From Pampus argenteus (Eukaryota; Chordata; Actinopteri; Scombriformes; Stromateidae), in assembly GCA_036937835.1 (NCBI GenBank), contig CM072879.1:8116501-8180500 (forward strand): 64,000 bases of DNA, in the 5' to 3' direction. Below, piece after piece: positions 1 to 11,066 of this stretch. Position 1 is the stretch's first letter. Each line of letters begins with the position of its first letter. The notes under the pieces are model-generated. The model had not been told where the DNA came from. It was given only the letters and a program-made list of their open reading frames with translations, and made no database searches. Both the position numbers and the translations under genes were made by a program.

Positions 1-1184
1 ACTTCTCCTAATGCTTGGCTATCTCTCCATACACGATGGGTATTTTTAGTGGTCCTTATCTCTTTATGAAACATGAGGCGCACTGCAGAGGCTTACGTTA
101 CACACCTCGGATGCTTTGGCTTAGGATAATGCAAGCATGTGGATGGGGGATGGGGAAAGTAGGTGTGAGTGGGACCTGGGTGCACTAAGAGTAGAGAAAT
201 AGAATTATTGAGTCCCTCAGTCGGAGAGCTTTGGCTGAGTCAAATCCGTTTTTTTCCCACAAACTGTCTCACAGGCTGTGAAAAATGGGTGAAGAGTGGG
301 TGGGGGGTGTGGAAGGGGTAACAGCGAGGAGGATGAGCAGTTGAGAGGGAGGGAAAGATGGACAGGTGGATGGATGGGTTGATTCTTTGCAAAAGAAAGC
401 ACTGAGTAAGGCTGTTACCTGTATTCTGTCAGTCTGCCAAGATGGAGTTTAAAGTTATAGTTCATTGAGTCGTAGTTTTCCAGCTTTAGGAACTGTAGCC
501 TCGCAGCAAAAAAGAAAGATTTGCAGCAAAAACTATTCTAAATACAGTATGAGTGTGTATATGAAGGATTTAAAGGCGGAGCGTAGCAGCTGACTCCCAT
601 CTCTATGAACCAATAATTCTGTGGTGTGTCTCAGAATTACAGATTCACCTGTTAACCCTATCCCTTAATCAGCGCACCAAGGCCTGACCTATTGTCTGCT
701 GCACAGTCTGGGCTGATCTCTAAACTGACAGTTTTAATCAAGATTTTAGAAGAAGTTTTTTTCAGCCTAATTACAGTCTGTTATGAGTCAAAGTGATGTC
801 TTTGAGAAATTCTAATATGGCTTTAGAGCGCTTGATAGCACAGAGTCTGCCCTGCACGGAGTGACCGACAACCTTTTTTTTAGCAATAGATGCGTGTGCT
901 GCATTTTGATGATGTTAGATGTCAGTGCTGGCTTTGATACTGATACCATTTTGTTAGATTGGTTTCAAGGACTGGTTCCTGACTGAACATTTTCCATCAC
1001 GATAGGCAACTCACATTAATCCCGTATGTGTGGGATTCTGTTATTGGCTTGGGTGAGTCACTTTATTAAAATCGCTGCCAGTTAATTTGACAGCTATAGC
1101 AGGTTCAATCTTGTTTTCAGTCACTCGAGCAGTATCTCTACAATGTCAGTCTGTCTTTCCCTTTATGTTCAGACTTAAATATGT
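1..1184. other. Non-coding stretch, nothing recognised
   Basis: All frames are interrupted at short intervals. I see no credible exon, RNA gene or repeat boundary. The sequence is moderately AT-rich without notable tandem repeats. Confidence 0.6.
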
Positions 1185-1497
1185 CAATAAGTATTGGCTG
1201 GATTGCCATGGAAATATGTACAAACAACTCACCGTCCTCAGAGGATGGAGCCTGTTGACTTTGGTGACTCTCTAACTTCATATAGCAACATCATCAAAAT
1301 GCTCAAAATGTCACGATCGAATACTTATACTTATACTAATACAGTGCTCGATAATGTTGGCATGTTCACATGCTAAACTAAGATCATGGTCAACACAGTA
1401 AACATTAGACCACACACTTAGCATGAGCTTGTTAGCATTGTCATTGTGAGCATGTTGGCATGTGCAGCCTCACAGAACCAGTAGTGACTCCAGACTC
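1185..1497. repeat. Diverged interspersed repeat, family A copy 1
   Basis: The segment begins with GGATTGCCATGGAAAT, passes through TTTGGTGACTCTCTAACTTC and ends in repeated TTAGCAT/GCATGTT words followed by GCAGCCTCACAGA. That order matches a dispersed repeat I recognise from percomorph fish genomes. Two other partial copies in this window (near 14745-14936 and 18978-19177) share parts of it in the same order. It has no coding capacity. The class is not assigned and the boundaries are approximate. Confidence 0.6.
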
Positions 1498-4400
1498 CTG
1501 AGGCCCTATTTTCATTGCGGTACAATGACCAGCAGTGCACCGAATGTTTGGTATTATTTTCCCGAACTTGAAACTCACTTTGCCTGTCTGAGTAGTACAT
1601 TGGTGACCATCTCAGGTCGTAAAGTGCACGCTTTGGTGATTTTTACCAACAAGATCAAACTAAATACTTGCTGCAAACATGCTGCGATAACAGATTAATG
1701 CTTGAAATATGAACAAGTTATTTAAATTAACCACTCTCCAACCAAAATCGGCACAATCTGCAGCCTCTGATTAGACAAATGGTGCGCCAGAGCGCTGTGC
1801 TGTTAGGCACGTCTGTTCGCTGTGTTCACCTTCATTAAAGAGCCTGATAACACCAGGCTATTACAGAGTAACCACTCACTTCTACACGCATTAGACGGGT
1901 CGGTTGTAACCGGATATGCTGCACGTCTGCTTACCAGGGCTCATCATAGTCTCTTTTCACACCTTTATTTTTAGCAAAAGTAACATCTCAGGTTTTATTC
2001 TTGAATTAGCTTGCAGTGCCAACACTGTTATGTAAAATGAATTACTAAACTATTTGACCATTTCTGAGCATTGCTCCAATGTAGTCATAAAAAACGACTT
2101 TGTCAAATGTATTTGATATGTTTTTATTATTTATTAACTGATGGAAAAAAATCTGAGGTGAGGTGTGTTCATGTCGTGATGCTCTGAAGCATCCAGACAT
2201 TTCCTGAAGTAAATCTTGTTTGTTGAGTTGTAGTTATCATGCTGTGTGACTGGCAGAGCTTTGAGAGCAGTGATGTGACCTACCACGTTTGTGCTTGCAT
2301 GGTTAAAATAGGGCCCTTATTCTTCTTTTGTTTCTTCTTCAAGCAGATGGCCACGTGTTTTTCTTGTGATCTACTGTACTATCAGGATGTTTTTTCTCAT
2401 CTGTTATCAATGCAGACATGTTCAGATGAACCAGTTTGTCTTAAATTAATACATTTACAATAAATTAACTTTTACATGTAGGCGTACAAGCAGTCATAAT
2501 ACGTACAGTATGCCTTTTTTTTCCTGCCACCTAAAATAAGTAACAAATTGTCAACTAGTACTGCTGTTCATTTTATTGTTTCTGCTCAGACTATGATGCC
2601 CTTCCCTATTGGGCATTGAGTCATTACACCTCTACACTGAGAAAAGCCAAATGAGTCACTAAGTAAGGCTCCATGTTGTCTCCCTACAGTGGTGCTATGG
2701 ATATAACTGTGGCAGGCCCAGACCGAGGCCCAGACCTTAGGGCAGGCCCAGGACACCTTCCAGCTGACCTGGAAGTGCTTGGTTGTCTGCTAGGAGGAGC
2801 TCGAAGACATCCCTGTGCAGATTGTGTGGGCAGCTTTGAGCTTAATAAGTAGGTAAAAAAGGGATGGGTGAGGGGATGTATGGGTCTCTGGGGTTGCTGA
2901 TTCCCACAATGACTCACTTGTCGCCTTTATTGTCTGTAAAAGGGCAGCTTTGTTCAATAGTGGTGTTCATTGTTTATCCACTTATTTATTAGTTGGTACC
3001 TATTGTCTAGGGCCAGTAATTATTGTATTTAATGGGCTGAAAATGGATTTTCTTGATCAAAAGGGGTTTTATATTGTGACAACACTGTGGTTAAGGTCTG
3101 GTTAGGTTTACAGAAAGATCACGGTTTGGGTTAAAATGATCACTTGAAATGTGGTTCAAATGTCACCAAAAATGTCTTACAAAGATTGTCACGTCCATGT
3201 GTTCTTGCTTGGGGGTCTTTGCTAGTCCAGCAGTTATTTGATGATAGATTTGACAATTGTTGTTCATGGTTTTTTTTTGTTTTTTTTTAAAGCCACTAAA
3301 CCACGTATACCCCCCTCCCAGTTGGCAGCTCATGGGGAGCTTGAGATCAATATCACGCTCACAACAAGAGGGCAAGAAGTCTAGTAGTGGAGCAGCTTAA
3401 CAGCTCCACAAAGACCTGGATGTTTGGGCTGGGAGGCAGGAGATCAATGGTGTAAAATAGGAGAGAATTAACAATGGTTGCAGAGAGGGAGGACAGTCTG
3501 CTTTGACCTGGTGTGTGTTGAGACGACGGACTTCACCCTGTCGCCCTGATAATTGCTGCAATGGAGAGGGATAAGGCCAAACAAGAATGGCTGTGATAAA
3601 GTAAAGGCTCCTCTGTGTTTGTGTAAAGTAATAGTTGCCAACAAAACCTATGGGTTATTTTAAGGACTATGAAAGTATTAAAAACCTCCTATGCTGATAT
3701 TGTTAATAATATTTTGATAAGAACTTCTACGGTGAGATAAAAAGAATAAACTATTTTTAGCGTATTTCTTAATTTTACAGTATTTTAACTTCAAGCTCAC
3801 CTTTCTCTCTCCACAGTCTGATTCTAGCTTGCCTTTCTTGCGTTCTTTTTTTTCTGCTTCTTCATTAGATTAACATTGATATTCATTAACACCTGATCTA
3901 CCCTGTGTGCCTGTGCATCAGACCTGGCACTGTGCCTCCATAGGAAATCAATGGTATTTTCATTCATCCAATTGGGAGGGACCCACACTACTTTGCTTCC
4001 ACATGCAGTCTTTGCAGTAGTGATTAACAGGCTTGTAAAGGTGGGCATACAGTGATTCTTAAGTAAAAGCTGTGACTGTAGGTCTTAAGACATCAGTGTA
4101 GTAATAAGTGGCACCTGCATATGATGATTTTAAGAATGAATGAATGAATGAGGGGAAGGAAAAAGAGGAGGGGACGGGAAGAGAGAGGTAATGCATAAGA
4201 TATGGTAAAACATGTTTATCATCTCTCTTCTCTTCCATTACCGATCAGGGAATGAAGGATGATGATGAGTTAGCCAATTTCCACAAACTCCCAGTGGATG
4301 TCCTTGAAAGTGACAAATTGCCAGGTTAATTGTGTTGGGGTCATGGCCATTCAGAGGGAATGAGCCACTTTATTTGGAGCGGAAAATCCATAAAGGGACT

Positions 4401-5235
4401 TCATTCCCAACCGCTGCATTCTCCGGTCGGATCAAGTGAGGGATGGTCTTGGTCCTCTGGGAAGAATCCTAAACCATCTCCAGTGAGTACAGTAGATACA
4501 GTATATGACAAGTAGGGAAGCCAAGTAATCAAGTTAATTTTCCTCAATTCAGGGCCATGCCGGCAGCATTTCCAAGTTAGCTGTCTGACAGGAAAGATGT
4601 ATTCTTTTCTCTTAAATCGCCTACCTTGGGGATCAATTACACTTCCTTTTCCATCTGATATAGATGAGTCAGGGGACACCTCCACTGGAGAACTGTTGAA
4701 TACAACAGCACTCATCCCTACGTCCTGCTTACTCCCTATCTTCTCTTCAATCCACCTCTTGGTACACCAAAGCATTTTCAAATATCTATTTCACAAACGC
4801 TGACAGTAGTTTGGACAATCAATTTGCATTTAAATCTTGATGAGTGCACACAAGGTTGAGTAGGGTCACAGCTGAGCCATAAAGGAAACAAGCATTGGGG
4901 TCTTGTTGGGCTGCTGTGGAGCGTTCGTTGGCATACTGTGAGCAGAGATTTTTCTGGGCAGAAGCAAGCGAGTGGGGGTCTGTGTATCTGAAGCAAAGCC
5001 AGCTCTAGCCTCTCTGCCATGGTGAGATTAGGGGAGAAGAGGAGGCTTTCATATAACAGACTCTCCCTCTGACTGCGGAGTGGCAACGAGCAAAGGCAGG
5101 CAGGCAGGCAGTCAGGCTAGGCCGGCAGTATGGACAGATGAGGGGGGCGAGGGACTCAAGGAAATAACATGGGAACTGGTGCAGAGGAAGAAAGTGAGCT
5201 CTTTTTTTTTACCTCTAACTGTACAAGGAGAGGTA
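1498..5235. other. Non-coding stretch without recognisable genes
   Basis: Frames are short. The longest, 126 codons on the minus strand at 4401-4781, has no recognisable domain or flanking splice-site logic and is best read as a chance frame. There are small homopolymer runs (T-runs near 3270-3290) and a GAATGAATGAATGA tetranucleotide stretch near 4135-4150. Nothing else is supported. Confidence 0.55.
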
Positions 5236-5270
5236 TGGGTGGGGGTAGGGGGGTGGGGGGTAGGGGTGGG
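5236..5270 (+). other. G-quadruplex-prone tract
   Basis: This 35-base stretch holds six runs of three to six guanines separated by single T or TA loops. It exceeds the usual G3+N1-7 criterion on the plus strand. It is preceded by a T-run and followed by TCCTCC. Whether it folds or acts in regulation cannot be told from sequence. Confidence 0.6.
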
Positions 5271-5764
5271 TCCTCCAGGTCTTTGATAATAGGTTGTAGA
5301 GAACTGACAGACCTCATTCTCTCCCTCCACCCCTTCCCTATCTTTGTTCTTTTTTATTCCACTTTGTCTCTATGTTGCTCATTCAGCTTATCTCCCCGTC
5401 TTTTTATTTATCTAGCTCAGTGTCTATGGGAGCAGGCAGCCAGAGGAGTCTTGAAGTCGGAGGGAGAGAAGAAGGAAGTGAAGCCAGGTGTGCAGGGGAA
5501 CATGATGGGCCCTGAGGATGGGCTGAGAGGTGAGGGACAGACACTGGAGTCTGTGACAAAAGGATGAGCTTCACTGCTAATGACTCCCACAGGGGAGACC
5601 AGCTGCTCAGTTTGCTAAAGCTTACACGCGCACCGCCACTGTGTCGGATTGACTCGACGGTGTGATAGAGCGTGCACGCGGAGAACACAAACTTTACGAG
5701 ACTCTGACATCAAGAAACACAGGAATGCACACATAGACATAGTCACACATTCTCTCATGCACAG

Positions 5765-5815
5765 ACACACACACACACACACAGACAGACAGAGAGACAC
5801 ACACACTAATACCAT
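5765..5815. repeat. (CA)n with CAGA interruptions
   Basis: An uninterrupted CA run of about nine units is followed by CAGACAGACAGAGAG and a second short CA run. It is a compound, imperfect microsatellite. Confidence 0.85.
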
Positions 5816-7445
5816 TGTTAAAATCCCCCTCTTCTCTTCTCTCCCTCCTTTCTCCCCGTCCTTCTAAATTCATCTAAATTTCTGAAAATTCCTCTGCCCG
5901 AGTTCGCGCTGTCCTCATTCTGCACTCTGGTGTCATGAGAGATGGTGCAGTATTGCTTACATTCCATCTACTCAGTAGACTTTCGCCTGCGTCTGTAAAA
6001 AGGGATGTTTCGGGACAATAAAGCATAATCATTAATACATTGGACAGTCATCTGCGCGATTGCAGATTTCAAACAACACTCCGCTCACTGCATGAACATG
6101 AAGGATTTCCACTGTATGGCAATACATGTGAGCCCTCTAGTGTTAAGCCGTCTAGTTTCATGTGCTGTACTTGGAGGAGGATTAAATAAGAGCTGCAAAT
6201 AATGGCTCAATGCCATGTTTTGTATGCTTTTCTTGTACGACCGTAACACTCTGTTTACGTAGCATGTCCCACATATTTTTAGCTGAATAAGTGGCTAAGG
6301 TTCATCTTTTTTCTTTTTTTTTTCTTTCTATAGTGTTAAACAAACAATTTGTGAGCTGAAATGCAATTTTCCTGGATACAAAACTGCAAATGCACTTATT
6401 ATTCACATAGCATTTGAAAAGGATATTTAAAATGGCATGAGGTCCTTGATGTTCAATATACAAATTAATAGGTGACATTTGCCCGGATATTTTCATAAGA
6501 GAGGGAATTTCCACTACTATAGAAGGCATGAAACCCTTAAATGCCTGGACTCTATCCGGTGAATAATGTGATATTAAGTGGATGTGACATTTTAAAAGAG
6601 GCTTTAAAATCCAAGCATTGATCAAATGTGGGGTGACAAGCATCATAGCTCAGTTAATGGCTTTTTCGCTGAGACTTTCCAAAAGGTTCACTGTAGACTG
6701 TGGGTATGTCATGGCAAGCTGCCATGGATTTCTCTATATCTGTATTTACATGTACAATAAGTGGTCTTAATTTAGCTATTCATTGTCATGTTTGTATTAC
6801 AGTATTTGAGAAATGGCCCAACACGTACACAAATCACACACTCGCCCTCTCTGCCAGGGGTCAAAGCAATGCATCAAAATAATAGTTAATTCCATAGCTA
6901 AATGTCCTTTCTGAGAAAAACGGTTTACTCAATAGTAGCAAGCTTATGATGGATCTGAATGTTGTATAATGATGAGTTTTTTCTATATGGAGGGGGGTGT
7001 GTGGGGGGTGTGTGGGGGGTGCACATCTGACCTTGGTTTACTGTGTTTATAAATCAACGCTTCTTCATATATAACTGACATGATTATCAGTCTTTTGATT
7101 CACTTTCTGTACAGTTTCCCAAAAAATTTGAAGAAGAATTGATGTGTGTTCTATGCTTTGGGAGCCATGTAGGCATTCTGGAGAGCAAGGGGAAAATACG
7201 GTGCTGTGTTGTCACAGAGGACATCTATAGAAATGGTTTTGTGCCAGATGTCCCTCATCTAATAGGATCCTTTGCTATATTTGGTATGTTGCAGTATATG
7301 GCTCTGTGAAAGATGTTTTTTTATACATGTTAACAGGCCCAGTTACTTCAGTAATATGATAATGTATTTCTATTTATTAGTGTTCTTGTAGGCCTAAAGC
7401 AACCATGTCTTCCTGCTCACTTAAGTGTGCCCATACCATGTCCAT
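5816..7445. other. Non-coding stretch with a short G-rich minisatellite
   Basis: No exon is supported. Near 6990-7020 an 11-base unit of GGGGGG plus TGTGT occurs twice with a partial third copy. The rest is ordinary AT-rich sequence. Confidence 0.55.
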
Positions 7446-7513
7446 GTGCCTTGACTTTCAATGTCCATCGTATGGTCTGTGGACATGGACATAGAATGTC
7501 AATGTCAAGGCAC
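7446..7513. other. Imperfect inverted repeat (hairpin)
   Basis: GTGCCTTGAC (7446-7455) pairs with GTCAAGGCAC (7504-7513), and ATGTCCAT (7461-7468) pairs with ATGGACAT (7485-7492). An asymmetric internal loop separates the two stems and the terminal loop is about 16 bases. It could be a relic of a small inverted-repeat element or a structured RNA. The asymmetric loop makes a microRNA precursor less likely. Confidence 0.5.
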
Positions 7514-7655
7514 TTATCCAAACGGTGTCAGAGATGTCTGTCCTGTAGCATCTGGTGGTCCAAGAACTCATCTGCATTCCTGTCCTGGTCTCTTGGGTCT
7601 GGGAATTGACAACAAATTAAAGCAATATTACAATTATGAAATAACTAATTCCCTA

Positions 7656-8654
7656 ATACCCGCCACAGCAGCTGCTGAAGCCTCTGTAAATCAAGCGTTG
7701 TCTTTGATTGAATTTCTCACACTGTTTAGAAGTATTGGTATGGTGAAAATGAAAGTTCAGTAACATCAGTACAGCATCCACACAGGAGTCATTTCTCTGC
7801 CTGAAGTCCACAAACTGGACATGTGACAGCAGAGGGTCATTCAGCAGTAGATCTGTAGACCACAGCAGATAGCCTCTTGCTGCCTTGAGCAATTTGGTGA
7901 CATCACTGGAGGGAATCTGCAGCCTCATAGTGACGTTTGTTAACGATCCAAGACCAAGTTGGCTGGCTGAAGAGCAAAAAAAGACAACACACTATTTCTC
8001 ACTATCTATCTTGCAGTATTTTGCCTTATTTTACCTTTAGTTTATTTCAGGTTAATATTCAGGTTAACTAACTATTTCTGAATCACTGCTTCTGAATACA
8101 GTAAATGTGTTATGTACTAATAACTTACCCTTCATGCATATTCTTTCTCTTTGTGCTGCATTTGAACCACCATTTGTTCCAGCTCAACACAAAAAAAACC
8201 CCTCAACATCAAAGCTTTACATCTGGAGGGTAAGCAAAAAACAAAACCAAAAAAACAATTTATGTTAATTTTAATGTTTTCTCCTAATGTAAATATAGCC
8301 AATTCACTACAACTGCAAATATAAACATTTTCTAAATACATTACCTCTGAGTAGACCAACCCACCAGCATGTGCATTAATGTGCACAATGTGGCACGGAC
8401 AGCCACGAATGAATATCGATGGATTTTTGTTCCATGAACCTTTTGGTCCGGGAAATTCTTATTCCAGCACACTGGCATTAATAACTGCAAGGGCCACACC
8501 GTCGTCCCACTGAATATTGTGCCCTTGCAGCACCTCATACATCTTGCCAAATATGGCCTCTGCTGTGCAGCAGCCGGCGCCCAAAGTCAGGCCCATGTCA
8601 CAACACCTTGTGAACTCCACAGATTCACGGGGAGTGGATTCAGCTTGTGTCACC
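7656..8654 (-). pseudogene. Decayed hAT-like transposase-derived gene, three putative exons
   Basis: Three minus-strand segments read in family order. Segment a (8654-8345) encodes LGAGCCTAEAIFGKMYEVL, then INASVLE, an in-frame TAA at 8459-8461, and finally NPSIFIRGCPCHIVH, which carries the CxxH of hAT-type RNase-H-fold transposases. Segment b (8222-8129) encodes WWFKCSTKRKN but needs frame changes and has internal stops. Segment c (from 7966 downward) encodes NDPLLSHVQFVDFRQR. Splice-like signals bound them: acceptor CCACAG before a, donor GAG|GTAATG after a, acceptor CCCTCCAG before b, donor AGG|GTAAGT after b, acceptor CTCTTCAG before c. At 8480-8482 the codon for the expected catalytic Asp before Asn-Ala-Ser reads Ile. 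I recognise the motif order from a family widespread in fish. The expected region between segments b and c is missing. This copy is judged non-functional. Confidence 0.65.
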
Positions 8655-9543
8655 CTGTGGCGACACAAATGTATCCAACACTTGTAGCATTTTCCTTTAT
8701 TTAGTTTAGAAATTAAATAGATAGATTCATTATTTGTACATAGACTAACACTCAGTATTCAACTGATCAACATGTTGTTGTACCCATCTGTAGCTAATGA
8801 GAAGGGCTGACTACAGTTTCACCAACTCATTCATGAAGAAGGGGGGGGCTACACACTTGTTATTGGCTATTGCTGTCAATTTGGTTCTGGCTTAGGGAAT
8901 ACTGTGCAGTTTTCGAGCCAGGGAAACCATCCCTGAGGTGGGCTCAGGTGGTCTGAAAAGGCCAGGGGGATATTGTGCAGTACCAATGGTCATGGCGCCT
9001 TTAACCTCAGCTCTTGATCTGTGGTAAAGTAATGAAAGTACGTATAATGTAGTCATTATATATGTACACAGGTAAAATTGTGCTGCAGTTAGGTAAAGTA
9101 GGTTAAATACACATTAGTATGTAACCAAATTACATGAAATGTGATTACCAGACATGATCTACAAGCATTCAACATATTTTACACATAATAACTACACAGT
9201 AAGCAAGGATGTGTCAGGTTTGGTTTATAACACTTTATTTCTCACATTGCTCACCAGCATTGGCTGCTCTGTATTCAATGCACTCTTTAAGTGTACAGCT
9301 AAATATACCTACCCCAGGAGCCTTTCTCTTTGACACTTACATTTGTTTTTTCTGAAGCAAGAGAATTATGTCAATGGTTAAATGCTATTTATCTTAAATA
9401 ATATCCAAATCACAAAACAGTTTGGCCTTTTAAATGTAGACAACGTATTGCAAACTGAATCTAATACTTCATTTCTCTCATGGTTTCTAAGAAGATATGT
9501 ACTCTCACTCACTGCATCACCTGTGCCTGCCCTGCTGTCTTCA
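8655..9543. other. Non-coding stretch upstream of the decayed transposase gene
   Basis: Earlier exons of the minus-strand relic would be expected here, but I could not recognise any. A run of eight G at about 8842-8849 is the only notable local feature. Confidence 0.4.
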
Positions 9544-9582
9544 CCCCCCCCCCCCCCCCCCCCCCTCTCTCTCTCTCTCTCT
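9544..9582. repeat. Poly-C followed by (TC)n
   Basis: Twenty-two consecutive C are followed directly by about eight TC units. Runs like this are prone to replication slippage and sequencing error, so the exact length is unreliable. Confidence 0.9.
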
Positions 9583-10984
9583 GTGTTCCCTTGATCTTGT
9601 GCAAATATGAGATTGTCAGTAACCGTGTGTCTAGGTGACCTCCTCCATTTCACCTGTCTCTACCCTTTCTCCAGCTCGCTCCTGTCTACCTCTCTGTCCA
9701 CTGAGTTCACAAGAGTCTACATGAGATTATTTGGGAAATTACTGCATGCCATTCATGCTGTTTGAACAGTATGGGTCTACATGATTACATGGTGGATAGC
9801 TGTGGGTGGATGTAGGCTGTTGCCTTTTGAAGCTTTATGTTGATCCTTTCTTATTACCTCCATGTGTCCTCTGCTATCATCTGTGACTGTCTGTTCTCCT
9901 TTCTCCTTTTGCCTGATTACATCAAAGCGAGCATACCATTAGGAGGAGCATTTGGTTAATATAAGAGACTTCATAGAAATACATCTATAGCAGCTACCGT
10001 ATTTGCAGACTTGAATGTGTTTGTACACATGCATAAAGAACACTAGTCGCATGGGGGAAATCAGTCCAGCCAATAGAGGAGTGAACCTACTAAAGCCTGA
10101 TCATTAATCATTTTGTGTAAGGATGTGTATAGGTGTGTGTGCATATAAAGTACCTGCGTGCAGCACTGTGTGTTATGTGTATGCACTGAGTTATATTATG
10201 CCCTATCTAGTTTTCCCTGCAGTCAGTATAAATGAGTTTAAAGAACAGGGGAGTAATTGATGAATTGGACAAAAGGTCAGAATACAAGGGCATGGTGGGA
10301 CTGCACTGGAAGAAGACCATTTCACCTGAGCTGCTGACATGCAAATCAGTCACTGACTGAATTCTAAAAAAAAAAAAACATGCTTGATGATTCTTGGTCT
10401 CCCATATAACATAAATGCAGACATTTTTTGTTGTATTTTGTTTTATGTCAATTTAATTATAAGTAGTGGATTGTAGTTGTATGAAAATAAATCAAGTGTT
10501 AAGTCCATTTTCATTAGTGCATGTAAAATATATTGCATTTATTTATTATTTATTTTGATCAGAGGACAGTTTGGAAAATTAGATTTACCATTTAAAGAAA
10601 AAACAACCTGTGAGAAAATGGGAAATATTTCCATGTAAATGCGTAACTGTTTATTGGATGGTGTTATGCACCATCCAAATTTACCATACTAACTTCATTT
10701 TATACTGGCAACCAGCGGAAGAGTTGGCCAAATGACCACAATTAGTGGCATGTCCAGACCTCCTGCCATGATTGGTTGGCTGGCAAATAAAACATTTGTG
10801 TGCACTTTGTAAAAACTTATTAAGAGACAAAGAGGAAGACAGATAAAGCAGATTGCATGAGGGAGTGTACGATGAAATGATAAGAAATGCTCCCTAACTG
10901 TGAAATTAACTATCTTTTGATACTCTGAATTATAAAAAAAGAGTTGCACCCTGCACACACCATCATCTCTCATCTTTCACACAG
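9583..10984. other. Non-coding stretch, nothing recognised
   Basis: Short interrupted frames only, with a 12-base A-run near 10366-10378. There is no recognisable repeat or exon. Confidence 0.55.
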
Positions 10985-11066
10985 GCTTGGAAAATCAGTG
11001 AACTCCATCAGCGAGCTGAGTGAGTTTGACTCTCAGCACAGTTTGTTTGGCCAACTGCCGTGCTGC
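10985..11066 (+). other. Candidate small exon (unproven)
   Basis: A pyrimidine-rich stretch ending CATCTTTCACACAG precedes position 10985. Two GTGAGT donor matches follow, at 11020 and 11067. In the phase that starts with one leftover base, the segment to the second donor is open and reads LGKSVNSISELSEFDSQH and onward. I do not recognise the peptide. The call rests only on splice-site strength and an open phase, so it may be a decoy. Confidence 0.2.

Noticed and set aside
4401..4781. 126-codon minus-strand frame
   Set aside because: No recognisable family. Hydrophobic, charged and Gly/Ser segments are mixed without domain pattern.
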